DNA from: an uncultured Gemmiger sp.
Lineage (GTDB): Bacteria > Bacillota > Clostridia > Oscillospirales > Ruminococcaceae
NCBI GenBank assembly: GCA_944388215.1
Contig: CALXHT010000001.1
Span: forward strand, 186,001-250,000
Direction: 5' to 3'
Length of the DNA: 64,000 nucleotides
Translations under genes and position numbers: made by a program
The notes under the pieces: model-generated
Told to the model about the DNA's origin: nothing
What the model saw: the letters and a program-made list of their open reading frames with translations, nothing else
Databases searched by the model: none
Shown here: in pieces, positions 31,312-40,056 of the stretch
Position numbering within the stretch: the first letter of the stretch is position 1
Layout: each line of letters opens with the position of its first letter

Positions 31312-33564
31312 ATGACAGATTTCAAGCAGTGGGAAGGCTTTGAAGGCCGCATCTGGAAGGAAGAAGTCAATACCCGTGACTTCATCCAGAAGAACTATAA
31401 ACCCTACGACGGCGACGAGAGCTTCCTCGCCGGCCCGACCGAGGCAACCAACAAGCTGTGGGGCGCTTTGCAGGTCCTGCAGAAGGAGGAGCGTGCCAAG
31501 GGCGGCGTTCTGGATATGGAGACCGAGGTGGTTTCCGGCCTGACGGCCTACGGCCCCGGCTATATCGACCCCGAACTGAAGGACCTGGAGCAGATCGTCG
31601 GCCTGCAGACCGACAAGCCCCTGAAGCGCGCCTTCATGCCCTACGGCGGCATCAAGATGGCGGAACAGGCCTGCACCACCTACGGCTACACGCCCAGCCC
31701 CAAGCTGCATGAGATCTTCACCCAGTATACCCGCACCCACAACCAGGCGGTGTTTGATGCCTATACTCCCGAGATGCGCAAGGCCCGCCACAGCCACATC
31801 GTCACCGGTCTGCCCGACACCTACGGCCGCGGCCGCATCGTGGGCGACTACCGCCGCGTGGCGCTGTACGGCATCGACTTCCTGATCAAGGAGAAGCAGA
31901 ACGACTTCGCCAACTGCGGCGACGGCACCATGCTGGACGATGTGATCCGTCAGCGTGAGGAGCTGGCCCTGCAGATCAACGCCCTCAAGGGCATGAAGGA
32001 GATGGCCGCCGCCTACGGCTACGACATTTCCCAGCCCGCCGCCAACGCCAAGGAAGCGGTCCAGTGGCTCTACTTCGGCTACCTGGCCGCCATCAAGACC
32101 CAGAACGGCGCGGCCATGAGCGTGGGCCGTGTCTCCACCTTCCTGGATATCTACATCCAGCGTGACCTGGAGCGCGGTATTCTCACCGAGGAGCAGGCCC
32201 AGGAGCTCATCGACCATCTGGTCATGAAGTTCCGCATGGTCAAGTTTGCCCGCATCCCCAGCTACAACCAGCTGTTCAGCGGCGACCCCGTCTGGGCCAC
32301 CCTGGAAGTGGCCGGCATCGGCATGGATGGCCGTTCCATGGTCACCAAGACCGACTTCCGCTTCCTGCATACCCTGGAGAACATGGGCCCCGCCCCGGAA
32401 CCCAACATCACGGTGCTCTATTCTTCCGCCCTGCCCAAGACCTTCAAGGACTACGCCGCCCGCATCTCCATCAAGACCTCCTCGGTCCAGTACGAGAACG
32501 ACGACGTTATGAAGCCGGTCTGGGGCGATGACTACTCCATCTGCTGCTGCGTGTCTGCCACCCAGACCGGCAAGGAGATGCAGTTCTTCGGCGCCCGCGC
32601 CAACCTGGCCAAGTGCCTGCTGTACGCCATCAACGGCGGCGTGGACGAGAAGCTGGGCGAGCAGGTGGGTCCCCACTACGCGCCCATCACCAGCGAGTAT
32701 CTGGACTACGACGAGGTCATCCAGAAGTATGATGTGATGATGGACTGGCTGGCCGGTCTGTACGTCAACATCCTGAACCTCATCCAGTATATGCACGACA
32801 AGTACTACTACGAAGCCGCCGAGATGGCCCTCATCGACACCGACGTGCGCCGCACCTTTGCCACCGGCATTGCGGGCTTCAGCCATGTGGTGGACTCCCT
32901 GAGCGCCATCAAGTACGCCAAGGTCAAGTGCATCCGCAATGAGCAGGGCCTGGTCACCGACTACGAGATCGAGGGCGACTTCCCCAAGTACGGCAACGAC
33001 GATGACCGTGCCGACGACATCGCGGTGAACCTGCTGCGCACCTTCATTGAGAAGGTCAAGCGCCGCCACACCTACCGCAATTCCGAGCCCACCACCTCCA
33101 TCCTGACCATCACCTCCAACGTGGTGTACGGCAAGGCCACCGGCGCCATGCCGGACGGCCGCAAGGCATACACTCCGTTTGCCCCCGGCGGTAACCCCAG
33201 CTATGGTGCCGAGACCCACGGCCTGCTGGCCAGCCTGAACTCGGTGGCCAAGCTGCCCTACCACTGGGCGCTGGACGGCATTTCCAACACCCAGACCATC
33301 AGCCCCGATGCCCTAGGTCACAGCGAGCAGGAGCGTGTGGTGAACCTGGTCCAGGTCATGGACGGCTACTTCGACCAGGGTGCCCATCACCTGAACGTCA
33401 ACGTCTTCGGCAAGGAGAAGCTGATCGACGCCATGGAGCATCCCGAGAAGGAAGAGTACGCCAACTTCACCATCCGTGTTTCCGGCTACGCGGTCAAGTT
33501 CATCGACCTGACCCGCGAGCAGCAGCTGGATGTCATTGCCCGTACCTGCCACAAGGTGCTGTAA
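31312..33564 (+). CDS. pflB: Pyruvate formate-lyase (formate C-acetyltransferase)
   Basis: 750 residues, the usual PFL length. The catalytic cysteines are within ICCCV (C411-C413) and the glycyl-radical site is RVSGYAV near the C-terminus (Gly725). The enzyme converts pyruvate and CoA to acetyl-CoA and formate in anaerobic metabolism; it is oxygen-sensitive. ATG 31312 has AAGGAG ten bases upstream; an in-frame ATG ten codons earlier lacks one. It precedes its activase, with a terminator-like hairpin between. Regulation appears elaborate: two promoters and three dyads upstream. Confidence 0.97.
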   Translation: MTDFKQWEGFEGRIWKEEVNTRDFIQKNYKPYDGDESFLAGPTEATNKLWGALQVLQKEERAKGGVLDMETEVVSGLTAYGPGYIDPELKDLEQIVGLQTDKPLKRAFMPYGGIKMAEQACTTYGYTPSPKLHEIFTQYTRTHNQAVFDAYTPEMRKARHSHIVTGLPDTYGRGRIVGDYRRVALYGIDFLIKEKQNDFANCGDGTMLDDVIRQREELALQINALKGMKEMAAAYGYDISQPAANAKEAVQWLYFGYLAAIKTQNGAAMSVGRVSTFLDIYIQRDLERGILTEEQAQELIDHLVMKFRMVKFARIPSYNQLFSGDPVWATLEVAGIGMDGRSMVTKTDFRFLHTLENMGPAPEPNITVLYSSALPKTFKDYAARISIKTSSVQYENDDVMKPVWGDDYSICCCVSATQTGKEMQFFGARANLAKCLLYAINGGVDEKLGEQVGPHYAPITSEYLDYDEVIQKYDVMMDWLAGLYVNILNLIQYMHDKYYYEAAEMALIDTDVRRTFATGIAGFSHVVDSLSAIKYAKVKCIRNEQGLVTDYEIEGDFPKYGNDDDRADDIAVNLLRTFIEKVKRRHTYRNSEPTTSILTITSNVVYGKATGAMPDGRKAYTPFAPGGNPSYGAETHGLLASLNSVAKLPYHWALDGISNTQTISPDALGHSEQERVVNLVQVMDGYFDQGAHHLNVNVFGKEKLIDAMEHPEKEEYANFTIRVSGYAVKFIDLTREQQLDVIARTCHKVL

Positions 33565-33583
33565 TCAGCTGAATTGATGTACC

Positions 33584-33619
33584 AAGATCCGCGGCTGCCC
33601 TGTGGCCGCGGATCTTTTT
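33584..33619 (+). terminator. Intercistronic terminator/attenuator between pflB and pflA
   Basis: AAGATCCGCGGC / GCCGCGGATCTT, 12-base-pair stem, followed by TTTTT. It should reduce pflA transcription relative to pflB. Confidence 0.85.
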
Positions 33620-33638
33620 GTAAAAGGAGCCAACCAAG

Positions 33639-34406
33639 ATGTCACAACAAGAATGCAAGGGATACGTCCACTCGGTGGAGACCTTCGGCCTGGTGGACGG
33701 GCCGGGGGTACGGTATATCATCTTTTTGCAGGGCTGCGCCATGCGGTGCCAGTACTGCCACAACCCCGAGACCTGGGCCTTTACCCGGGACACCGAAAAA
33801 ACGCCCCAGGAGGCCTTTGCGGCAGCCCTGCGCTACCGCAACTACTGGCGGGACAACGGCGGCCTGACCATCAGCGGCGGGGAACCGCTGCTCCAGATGG
33901 ATTTTGTCAGCGAGGTGTTCCGCCTGGCCCGCGCCAAGGGCGTCCACACGGCGCTGGACACCAGCGGCCAGCCCTTTGCGCCGGACAATGCCGACTGGAT
34001 GCGCCGGTTTGACGCCATGCTGGAGAACACCAGCCTGGTGATCCTCGATCTCAAGGAGATCGACGACGATAAGCACAAGGCGCTCACCGGCCACACCAAC
34101 CAGAACATTCTGGCCATGGCCCGGTATGTGGCCGACCACGGCGTACCGCTGTGGATCCGCCATGTGCTGGTGCCGGGCCTGACCGATGACGCCGACGGAC
34201 TGCGGCAGCTGGATGCCTTCATCAAGACGCTGCCCACAGTGCGCCGCGTGGAAATTCTGCCCTACCATACCCTGGGCCTGTTCAAGTGGCAGAACCTGGG
34301 CATTCCGTACCCGCTGGACGGCGTGCGGGTGCCCACCGAGGAGGAAGTCCGGACGGCGGAAGACCTTCTGCATGTGCGGGACTACCCCGACGCTCCCCAG
34401 GAATAA
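33639..34406 (+). CDS. pflA: Pyruvate formate-lyase activating enzyme (radical SAM)
   Basis: 255 residues. The radical SAM cluster motif CX3CX2C is C33, C37, C40 (GCAMRCQYCHNP); SGGEPLLQ is the glycine-rich SAM contact. It uses SAM and a [4Fe-4S] cluster to install the glycyl radical on PflB. Length is standard. ATG 33639 follows AAGGAG. It lies 74 bases after pflB and depends on read-through of the hairpin between them, or on a weak local promoter not seen. Confidence 0.96.
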   Translation: MSQQECKGYVHSVETFGLVDGPGVRYIIFLQGCAMRCQYCHNPETWAFTRDTEKTPQEAFAAALRYRNYWRDNGGLTISGGEPLLQMDFVSEVFRLARAKGVHTALDTSGQPFAPDNADWMRRFDAMLENTSLVILDLKEIDDDKHKALTGHTNQNILAMARYVADHGVPLWIRHVLVPGLTDDADGLRQLDAFIKTLPTVRRVEILPYHTLGLFKWQNLGIPYPLDGVRVPTEEEVRTAEDLLHVRDYPDAPQE

Positions 34407-34428
34407 CCGAAAAAATTTCGTTATATGG

Positions 34429-34457
34429 TTGACAAATCCCTGGTTTTATGGTAGAGT
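34429..34457 (+). promoter_or_regulatory. Promoter of the candidate small RNA
   Basis: TTGACA (34429-34434), 17-base spacer ending TATGG, TAGAGT (34452-34457). Closely resembles the promoter at 31043-31071. Confidence 0.72.
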
Positions 34458-34464
34458 ATACACG

Positions 34465-34484
34465 TGGTTAGAAATAACTAACCA
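34465..34484. promoter_or_regulatory. DtxR/IdeR-like operator at the small RNA start site
   Basis: TGGTTAG-AAATAA-CTAACCA, perfect seven-base arms, core GTTAG-N6-CTAAC as at 31080-31099. Confidence 0.6.
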
Positions 34485-34596
34485 TAACCAACCTGAAGCC
34501 ACCGGCGCGCCTCTGCCGGACCGGGCTTCTGAACCTTGCGGACCGCGCCTCCGTTTTGGCGTCTTGCTCTGCGCTTTGTAAGCGGTCTGCTGCCAA

Positions 34597-34633
34597 CCCC
34601 ACCGTTTTCTGCTCCGGACGGTGGGGGATTTTT
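34597..34633 (+). terminator. Intrinsic terminator of the candidate small RNA
   Basis: CCCCACCGT / ACGGTGGGG with a 12-base loop, then GGATTTTT. Confidence 0.88.
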
Positions 34634-34644
34634 ATGCCCATACG

Positions 34645-34678
34645 CAAAACGCCCCTGCCGCGCAAACGGCAGGGGCGT
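34645..34678 (-). terminator. Intrinsic terminator of the glycosyltransferase operon
   Basis: Minus strand ACGCCCCTGCCG / CGGCAGGGGCGT, 12 base pairs, then TTTT. It lies just after the stop at 34699. Confidence 0.88.
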
Positions 34679-34698
34679 GATTGGTTGTAAGGGGGGGT

Positions 34699-35760
34699 TC
34701 AGCTGCGGCTCAGGCGGCCCAGCAGCAGGTAGTAGCCGGCCCAGTCCAGTTTGCCGTACAGCGGCGAACCGGTGCGCTTGGCTTCCGCCAGGGCATACAC
34801 CAGCCGGGTGCTGCGCCAGCGGCAGGGGAGATAGTAGGCGCTGTAGCAGCGCTCGGCGCGCATCTGGTCCAGCAATGCCCGCAGCCAGGGGGTGCGCAGT
34901 GCGGCGGCGGCCTTGTCCTGGCGGATGCCGGACAGCGGTGCCGGGTCACGGCGCAGGATGTCCGCCACCCCTTCCGCAAAGACCGTCAGTTCGGCGCGGT
35001 GCAGCTGGCGCAGGTCCTCCGCCGGACACCGGGCGGCCTGGCAGGCAGCGTTCAGCTTGGCAAAATGCTGGGGCCAGATCTCGCAGTAGTTGGCGTGGTA
35101 CTTGGTGGACAGCGTGCCGGTGCGGCTGCAATCGTAGAAGGTCAGCGGACTTTCCACCACCCGGTAGGCAAAATCCGGGGTCTCGATGGCCAGCAGGGCG
35201 ATGTAATCCAATACAAATTGTAAATCTTCGCCTAAAGTATACTGTGTGTTGAATTTTACCCGCTGGGCCAGGTCGGTGCGGTAGAGCTTGTTCCAGGGCA
35301 TAGCCAGCAGACAGTCCAGCCAGAGGGAGGCCAGCGCCTGCCGGGGGCGGGGCGAAGCCTCGCTGCTAACGGGGGTTTCATCCTCCTGGCGGGTGGTGTA
35401 GTGCCACAGGATAAAATCCCCGGGGGCGGCGTTCTGGGCGTCCAGAGCGGCCTGCAGGGCGCCGGGGCGCAGCGCATCGTCGGAGTCCAGGAAAACCAGG
35501 AACTCGCTGTCAGCGGCGGCCATCCCCACGTTGCGGGCGCTGGACACACCGCAGTCATCCTGGTGGATGACCTGTACCCGGTCGTCCCGGGCGGCCCAGC
35601 CGTCGCACATAGCGCCGCAGGCATCGGGGCTGCCGTCGTCCACCAATACGCAGCGGACACCGCCCGTCACCTGCTGGGAGAGAATGCTCTGCACACAGCG
35701 GTCGAGGGTGGCCTCGGCGCGGTAGACCGGCACCACAACGCAGATCGCAGCCTGGCTCAT
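34699..35760 (-). CDS. Family 2 glycosyltransferase
   Basis: 353 residues. The GT-A fold signature is at the N-terminus: VVVPVYRAEATLDRC, LVDDGSPD (about 40-47) and VFLDSDDAL (about 88-96, the metal-binding DxD), followed by MPWNKLYR and GEDLQF. Uses a nucleotide sugar on the cytoplasmic face to extend a glycan. C-terminal half is variable. ATG 35760 overlaps the stop of the preceding gene by four bases. Last gene of the operon. A short AT-rich patch (about 35200-35240) lies at its middle. Confidence 0.92.
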   Translation of the reverse strand: MSQAAICVVVPVYRAEATLDRCVQSILSQQVTGGVRCVLVDDGSPDACGAMCDGWAARDDRVQVIHQDDCGVSSARNVGMAAADSEFLVFLDSDDALRPGALQAALDAQNAAPGDFILWHYTTRQEDETPVSSEASPRPRQALASLWLDCLLAMPWNKLYRTDLAQRVKFNTQYTLGEDLQFVLDYIALLAIETPDFAYRVVESPLTFYDCSRTGTLSTKYHANYCEIWPQHFAKLNAACQAARCPAEDLRQLHRAELTVFAEGVADILRRDPAPLSGIRQDKAAAALRTPWLRALLDQMRAERCYSAYYLPCRWRSTRLVYALAEAKRTGSPLYGKLDWAGYYLLLGRLSRS

Positions 35761-36992
35761 AGGGCACCTCCGTTCTGCAGTACATCCTGCACGATGCGGA
35801 CAAATTCCTTGTAATACCGCTCCACCGAGAAATCCTGCGCCCGCTTGGTCCCGGCGGCGCCCATCTCGGCACAGAGGGCGGGGTGTTCATAGAGCATGCG
35901 GATGCTCCAGGCCAGCTGGTCGGCGATGTTGTCGCCCCGTTCCACCAGTACGGCCTGGCTGCCTTCCAGGTACTCCGGCATGCCGCCGCTGCGGGTGGCC
36001 AGCACGGGGCGGCCGCAGGCCATGGCCTCCACGGCCACCAGACCGGCGGCCTCCTCCACCAGGGTGGGCACACAGACCAAATCGGCCAGCCGGTAGTAGT
36101 CGGGCAGGTCCTCGTTGGGGATGTAGCCGGTGAACTGCACCCGGTTGCCCAGGGCGCGGGCCTGCTGTTCCAGCCGGCGCAGAAAACTGCTCTGCTGGGT
36201 GCGGCCGAAGAAGGGACTGCCCACGATCAGCAGTTTGATCTGGGGCACCGGCAGCAGGGCCAGGGCCTCCATCAGCTTGTGGATGCCCTTGTCGGGGTCG
36301 AGACGCCCGCAGAAGAGCACCACAAAGTCCCGCTCACCGAAGCCCAGCCGGGTGCGCAGCGCCAGCGGCGGGGGACCGGGGCGGAAGCGCTTGGTGTCCA
36401 CACAGTTGTACCAGATATAGGCGCGTCTGGGGTCCAGCGTGCTGGTCTTGAGATAGTCTTCCCGGATGAATTCGCTCAGCGCCAGGATGCCGCCGTAGAT
36501 GGTGTCCATGACGGGGCTGCAGGCGGTCTGCCCATGGAGATGGGCCAGGCACCGCTTGCGGCCGAACATCCGGCTGATGGCGCTGCACTGGGTCAGGTTG
36601 CCGCCCTCCGCCACGATGAGGTCGGGGCCGGGGGGCTCCAGTGCCAGCGAGAGCTGTACCTTCTGGTACCAGGGGTCGTAGGGGGCCGCAATGCCCAGGC
36701 AGCGCTCCACGAACACCATGGGCCAGTACCGCCGATGGCCGTGGGGCCGGGGAATATAGAGCATCTTGGTGTGCTTAAGTCCCTCGGCGGCGCGGCGGGC
36801 GGCTTCGTCGGGAACGCTGGCGCAGAGCAGATCCAGCTGGCCCTCCCGCTCGTTTTCGCGGATCAGATGGGTCAGAAGGGTCTCCACGGCGCCGCCCTGC
36901 ACCGCCGGAACCGGCAGATCGGGGGGCGGCACCAGCAGCACGCGGGGACGCTTGTTCTTTTCCTTGTCTTTATCGGGTCTCAGGATGGCCAA
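35757..36992 (-). CDS. Family 4 glycosyltransferase (GT-B)
   Basis: 411 residues. N-terminal PPPDLPVPAVQGGAVETLL is the acceptor loop; the C-terminal GT4 domain has LFCGRLDPDKGIHKLMEAL (about 220-238), GYIPNEDLPDYYRLADLVCVPTLVEEAAGLVAVEAMACGRPVLAT with the family's EX7E pattern. Retaining transferase using a nucleotide sugar. Start TTG 36992 has AGAAGGAG nine bases upstream; no ATG is closer. Gap to the previous gene is 45 bases. Confidence 0.9.
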   Translation of the reverse strand: MAILRPDKDKEKNKRPRVLLVPPPDLPVPAVQGGAVETLLTHLIRENEREGQLDLLCASVPDEAARRAAEGLKHTKMLYIPRPHGHRRYWPMVFVERCLGIAAPYDPWYQKVQLSLALEPPGPDLIVAEGGNLTQCSAISRMFGRKRCLAHLHGQTACSPVMDTIYGGILALSEFIREDYLKTSTLDPRRAYIWYNCVDTKRFRPGPPPLALRTRLGFGERDFVVLFCGRLDPDKGIHKLMEALALLPVPQIKLLIVGSPFFGRTQQSSFLRRLEQQARALGNRVQFTGYIPNEDLPDYYRLADLVCVPTLVEEAAGLVAVEAMACGRPVLATRSGGMPEYLEGSQAVLVERGDNIADQLAWSIRMLYEHPALCAEMGAAGTKRAQDFSVERYYKEFVRIVQDVLQNGGAL

Positions 36993-37037
36993 CGGTCGGC
37001 TCCTTCTGTGATGGATTTGCCCGCAAACCGGGCATCT

Positions 37038-38018
37038 TTACTTCTTGATGGGGCAAAGGCTCTCGGCGCTCATCATGGACCAGCGCGCGGCCGAAAGCTT
37101 CTCGGTCATCTTCATGTGGCGGCAGTTGGGCAGGTAGCTGATGAGCCCCTGCATGAGGAACTGCTCCTTGCTGATGGCCTTCACCAGCTGGGGGGTGGGG
37201 TTCTGCCGCACCTTGGCGCAGAGGAACAGATACCGCCGCCAGCAGGCCGCATAGGCGGAATCGATCACCGAGCGGTCGGCGTTGTTCTCCACATAGAAGC
37301 GGTAGCGGTCCGCCAGACCGTCCACGGCATCGAAGGCCTCCGGCTTGATGGAGGAACGGCAGATGCTGCCGCTGCTCAGCCGGTAATGGTAGAGAATGGT
37401 GTCCACACAGACCACCTTGTCGCAGCGCCAGAACAGGCGGTGGGCCACAAAGTCGTCCTCGTGCAGGCGTCCTTCGGGATAATGCAGCAGCTTCCACACC
37501 TCGGCGCGGTAGAGTTTGTTCCATGCCACGGTGTAGACGGTGCCGTTGGGGGTGTAGAACTCGTTCAGCAGATCCTTGCCGCAGAACACACCCTCCTGGG
37601 CGGGATGGGTGGAGTGGGGCGGCACGCAGCTCTCGCCGTTTTCCTGCACATCCTCCACGGCGCACAGGGCCATATAGGCGTCGTGCTCCTCGCAGGCATT
37701 GTACAGCGTGCGCAGGTAGGCGGGCAGCACCACGTCGTCGGAATCCACAAAGGCGTAGTAGCGGCCGTGGGCGGCATCAATGCCGGTGTTGCGCGCGGCG
37801 GAAAGGCCCTGATTCTCCTGGTGAAAGACCCGCACACGGCTGTCCCTGGCGGCGTAGGCGTCGCAGATATCGGAGCAGCCGTCGGTGGAACCGTCGTCCA
37901 CCAGCAACACCTCATAGGGTTCCTGGAAATCCTGGGCCAGAATGCTGTCCAGGCATTCCTCCAGATACTTTTTGGTGTTGTAGATCGGTACGATCACGCT
38001 GATTGCAATACGCTCCAT
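37038..38018 (-). CDS. Family 2 glycosyltransferase
   Basis: 326 residues. SVIVPIYNTKKYLEECLDSI, LVDDGSTDG and AFVDSDDVVLP give the GT-A nucleotide and DxD motifs; AWNKLYRAEV and EDDFVAHR follow as in the other GT2 proteins of this operon. ATG 38018 shares its A with the TGA of the upstream gene, so translation is coupled; a TTG one codon earlier is an alternative. Specificity not deducible. Confidence 0.92.
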   Translation of the reverse strand: MERIAISVIVPIYNTKKYLEECLDSILAQDFQEPYEVLLVDDGSTDGCSDICDAYAARDSRVRVFHQENQGLSAARNTGIDAAHGRYYAFVDSDDVVLPAYLRTLYNACEEHDAYMALCAVEDVQENGESCVPPHSTHPAQEGVFCGKDLLNEFYTPNGTVYTVAWNKLYRAEVWKLLHYPEGRLHEDDFVAHRLFWRCDKVVCVDTILYHYRLSSGSICRSSIKPEAFDAVDGLADRYRFYVENNADRSVIDSAYAACWRRYLFLCAKVRQNPTPQLVKAISKEQFLMQGLISYLPNCRHMKMTEKLSAARWSMMSAESLCPIKK

Positions 38019-39046
38019 CAATCAATTCCCCTTCCTCTTTTTGCGGCCAGGCGTCCCCAGGCGGAGGCTGCGGCATACAGCGCACCGGGGTTGGCGCAAA
38101 ACAAGACGGCACGCAGCTTTTCACCGGCGGGCAGCAGGGAGCTGCGCACAAGATCCGGCAGTACGGCGTCCAGATGCTTTTTGTGGGCCATGAATTTCGG
38201 TTTCAGTTCGGCCAGGTTTCCGGCTGCGCCGGACTGGCACCAGAACTGATAAAACACCCGCCAGTACCATACGGTGGCCCATCGGCGGTATTCCTCCCGC
38301 CCCGGACGGCTGGCAAAGTATTGCAGCCAGTCCCAGTACATCCGCAGATCGTCCAGCTTGCGCGGCGAAAAGGTGGCGGTGCTGGTGATCTGCCCGGCGC
38401 GGGTGCGGTAATGATACAGAATGTCGGGCAGGCAGTTGCACTGCTCGCCCTCAAAGACGCGGTGCAGCACGCTGGCGTCATCCCCGAAGAGCATCGTTTC
38501 ATCGTAGTGGATGCCCTTGTCCCGGAACAGCCGCAGATCAAACAGCTTGTTCCAGCTCAGCGGCCCGTAGTAGCTGCCGGTCTGGAAGGTTTCCAGCAGC
38601 AGCTCCTCGGCGGGGCGGATGCCGTGCTCCCGTATGGCCACCCGCCGTCCCGGCAGGGAACGGCCGGCCTCGTCGATGCAGTCGCCGCTGCAGGCGGCCA
38701 GCCGCACACCGGGCGCCTGCACGGCCCGGTAGAGCACCTCGTACATGGTGGGCTCGATGACATCGTCGGAATCCACAAACCCGATGTAGCGGCCGCGGGC
38801 GTTGTCCAGCCCCTTGTTGCGGGCGCTGGCAGGACCTCCGTTGGCCTGGTGGAACACCCGGATGCGGGCATCCTCCGCCGCCAGCGCGTCACAAATACGC
38901 CCCGAATCGTCCGAGCTGCCGTCGTCGATGAGCAGCAGCTCAAAATCCGGGAAGGTCTGGGCCAGAATACTGCGCACAGCCTGTTCCAGGAAGGGCTGTG
39001 TGTTGTACACGGTGGAGACAATGCTGATTGTGGGGGATTTGCCCAT
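38018..39046 (-). CDS. Family 2 glycosyltransferase
   Basis: 342 residues from ATG 39046 (AAGGAG upstream). SIVSTVYNTQPFLEQA, LLIDDGSSDDS and GFVDSDDVIEPT mark the GT-A domain; SWNKLFDLRLF and GDDASVLHR the acceptor part. The C-terminal third contains a Trp-rich helix (YWDWLQYF) but no clear membrane segment. It is one of four related GT2 enzymes in the cluster (34699, 37038, 38018, 39061; also compare 42570). Confidence 0.92.
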   Translation of the reverse strand: MGKSPTISIVSTVYNTQPFLEQAVRSILAQTFPDFELLLIDDGSSDDSGRICDALAAEDARIRVFHQANGGPASARNKGLDNARGRYIGFVDSDDVIEPTMYEVLYRAVQAPGVRLAACSGDCIDEAGRSLPGRRVAIREHGIRPAEELLLETFQTGSYYGPLSWNKLFDLRLFRDKGIHYDETMLFGDDASVLHRVFEGEQCNCLPDILYHYRTRAGQITSTATFSPRKLDDLRMYWDWLQYFASRPGREEYRRWATVWYWRVFYQFWCQSGAAGNLAELKPKFMAHKKHLDAVLPDLVRSSLLPAGEKLRAVLFCANPGALYAAASAWGRLAAKRGRGID

Positions 39047-39060
39047 GGGGTTCTCCTTGG

Positions 39061-40056
39061 TCACAGAAATCGTTGTTTGGCCAGTGTGTAGGCGGCCAGA
39101 AAGCCCGGCCAGCGGCAAGCCACGCCGATGCGGTAGGGAATGGCCAGCAGGCGGTTGGGGTCCCGGCGCAGCCGCGCGGTGAGGGCGGTGCGGGCATCCC
39201 GGTCTTTAAGGATGCGGGCAAACAGTGCCCGGCGTGCCCCGAAGGACAGGCTGCCCCGGCAGCCGGTGAGCAGACCGTACTGGTTGAGGCAGGCCCGCAC
39301 CCGGCTGGTATACAGATAGGGCGCCGGGTCGAGACCGTTCTGCCGCAGCAGCACTTCCAGCGCCGGGCGGGTCACCGCCTCGGCGTCCAGCAGATCCCCC
39401 CGCAGGGAACGGGACAAACTGCCGCTGCCCACATCATTTTGCTTATAGTATACACCACGCAGGCAATAAATGGCAGTCGTTTTTTGTAAAAAAAGTATGT
39501 TAAAAAGGACATCCTCGTTGATTTTGAGGGTTTCGTCAAAGCGCAGCGCCCCGATGGCGGAGCGGCGGAACAGTTTGGGGTAGGGGGCCGCCAGCAGCCC
39601 GGTGTCGAACAGCAGCGCCGACAGGCGGGGTTCCAGGGCGGTAAGGCCCTCGTACCGGCCCTCGGCCAGGGGGGCCACCGTGACCGATTCGCCGGTGCTG
39701 GCCCGCTGCAACCCGAAGAGGATCATCTCCTCGTCGGTGACGGGCAGGGCGTCCAGTGCCGCCCACAGGCCGGGCAGCAGTTCATCGTCGGCGTCCAGAA
39801 AGAGCACCCAGTCCCCCCGGGCGGCTTCCAGGCCGGTGTTGCGGGCTGCGCCGGCGCCGCCGTTGGGGCGGTGCAGGGCGGTGATGCGGGTATCCCCGGA
39901 GGCCAGCTGGTCGCAGAGGGCGCCTGTCCCGTCGGGACTGCCGTCCTCCACCAGCAGTAGCTGCAGGTCGGCGGGGGCGCCTTCCAGCGCGCTGGCCACC
40001 GCCCGGCGAAGGGTGGCCTCGGCACGGTAACAGGGGATAATGACACTGACTTTCAC
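39061..40056 (-). CDS. Family 2 glycosyltransferase
   Basis: 331 residues from GTG 40056, which overlaps the preceding stop (GTGA) and has GGAGG upstream. VSVIIPCYRAEATLRRA, LLVEDGSPDGT and LFLDADDELLP (Asp-Ala-Asp-Asp as DxD), then LKINEDVLFN. The coding region around 39421-39500 is markedly AT-rich compared with its flanks, encoding FLQKTTAIYCLRGVYYK. Confidence 0.9.
   Translation of the reverse strand: MKVSVIIPCYRAEATLRRAVASALEGAPADLQLLLVEDGSPDGTGALCDQLASGDTRITALHRPNGGAGAARNTGLEAARGDWVLFLDADDELLPGLWAALDALPVTDEEMILFGLQRASTGESVTVAPLAEGRYEGLTALEPRLSALLFDTGLLAAPYPKLFRRSAIGALRFDETLKINEDVLFNILFLQKTTAIYCLRGVYYKQNDVGSGSLSRSLRGDLLDAEAVTRPALEVLLRQNGLDPAPYLYTSRVRACLNQYGLLTGCRGSLSFGARRALFARILKDRDARTALTARLRRDPNRLLAIPYRIGVACRWPGFLAAYTLAKQRFL

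Larger units (their letters stand above)
34464..34633 (+). ncRNA. Candidate structured small RNA, about 170 nt
   Basis: Bounded by a promoter with an operator at its start site and by an intrinsic terminator; no ORF with a ribosome site lies inside and all following genes are on the other strand. Predicted by eye: a 5' hairpin formed by the operator repeat; hairpin A, GAAGCC 34495-34500 with GGCTTC 34524-34529 and inner CCGGC/GCCGG; hairpin B, GCGGACCGC 34538-34546 with GCGGTCTGC 34582-34590 (one G-U pair); and the terminator stem. A regulatory RNA repressed by a metal-sensing DtxR-type protein, functionally like RyhB or FsrA, is a hypothesis. Confidence 0.6.

Noticed and set aside
35883-38249. 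A 788-codon plus-strand open frame opposite glycosyltransferases
   Set aside because: Opposite three well-defined glycosyltransferase genes, no ribosome site, repetitive Gly/His/Gln composition.
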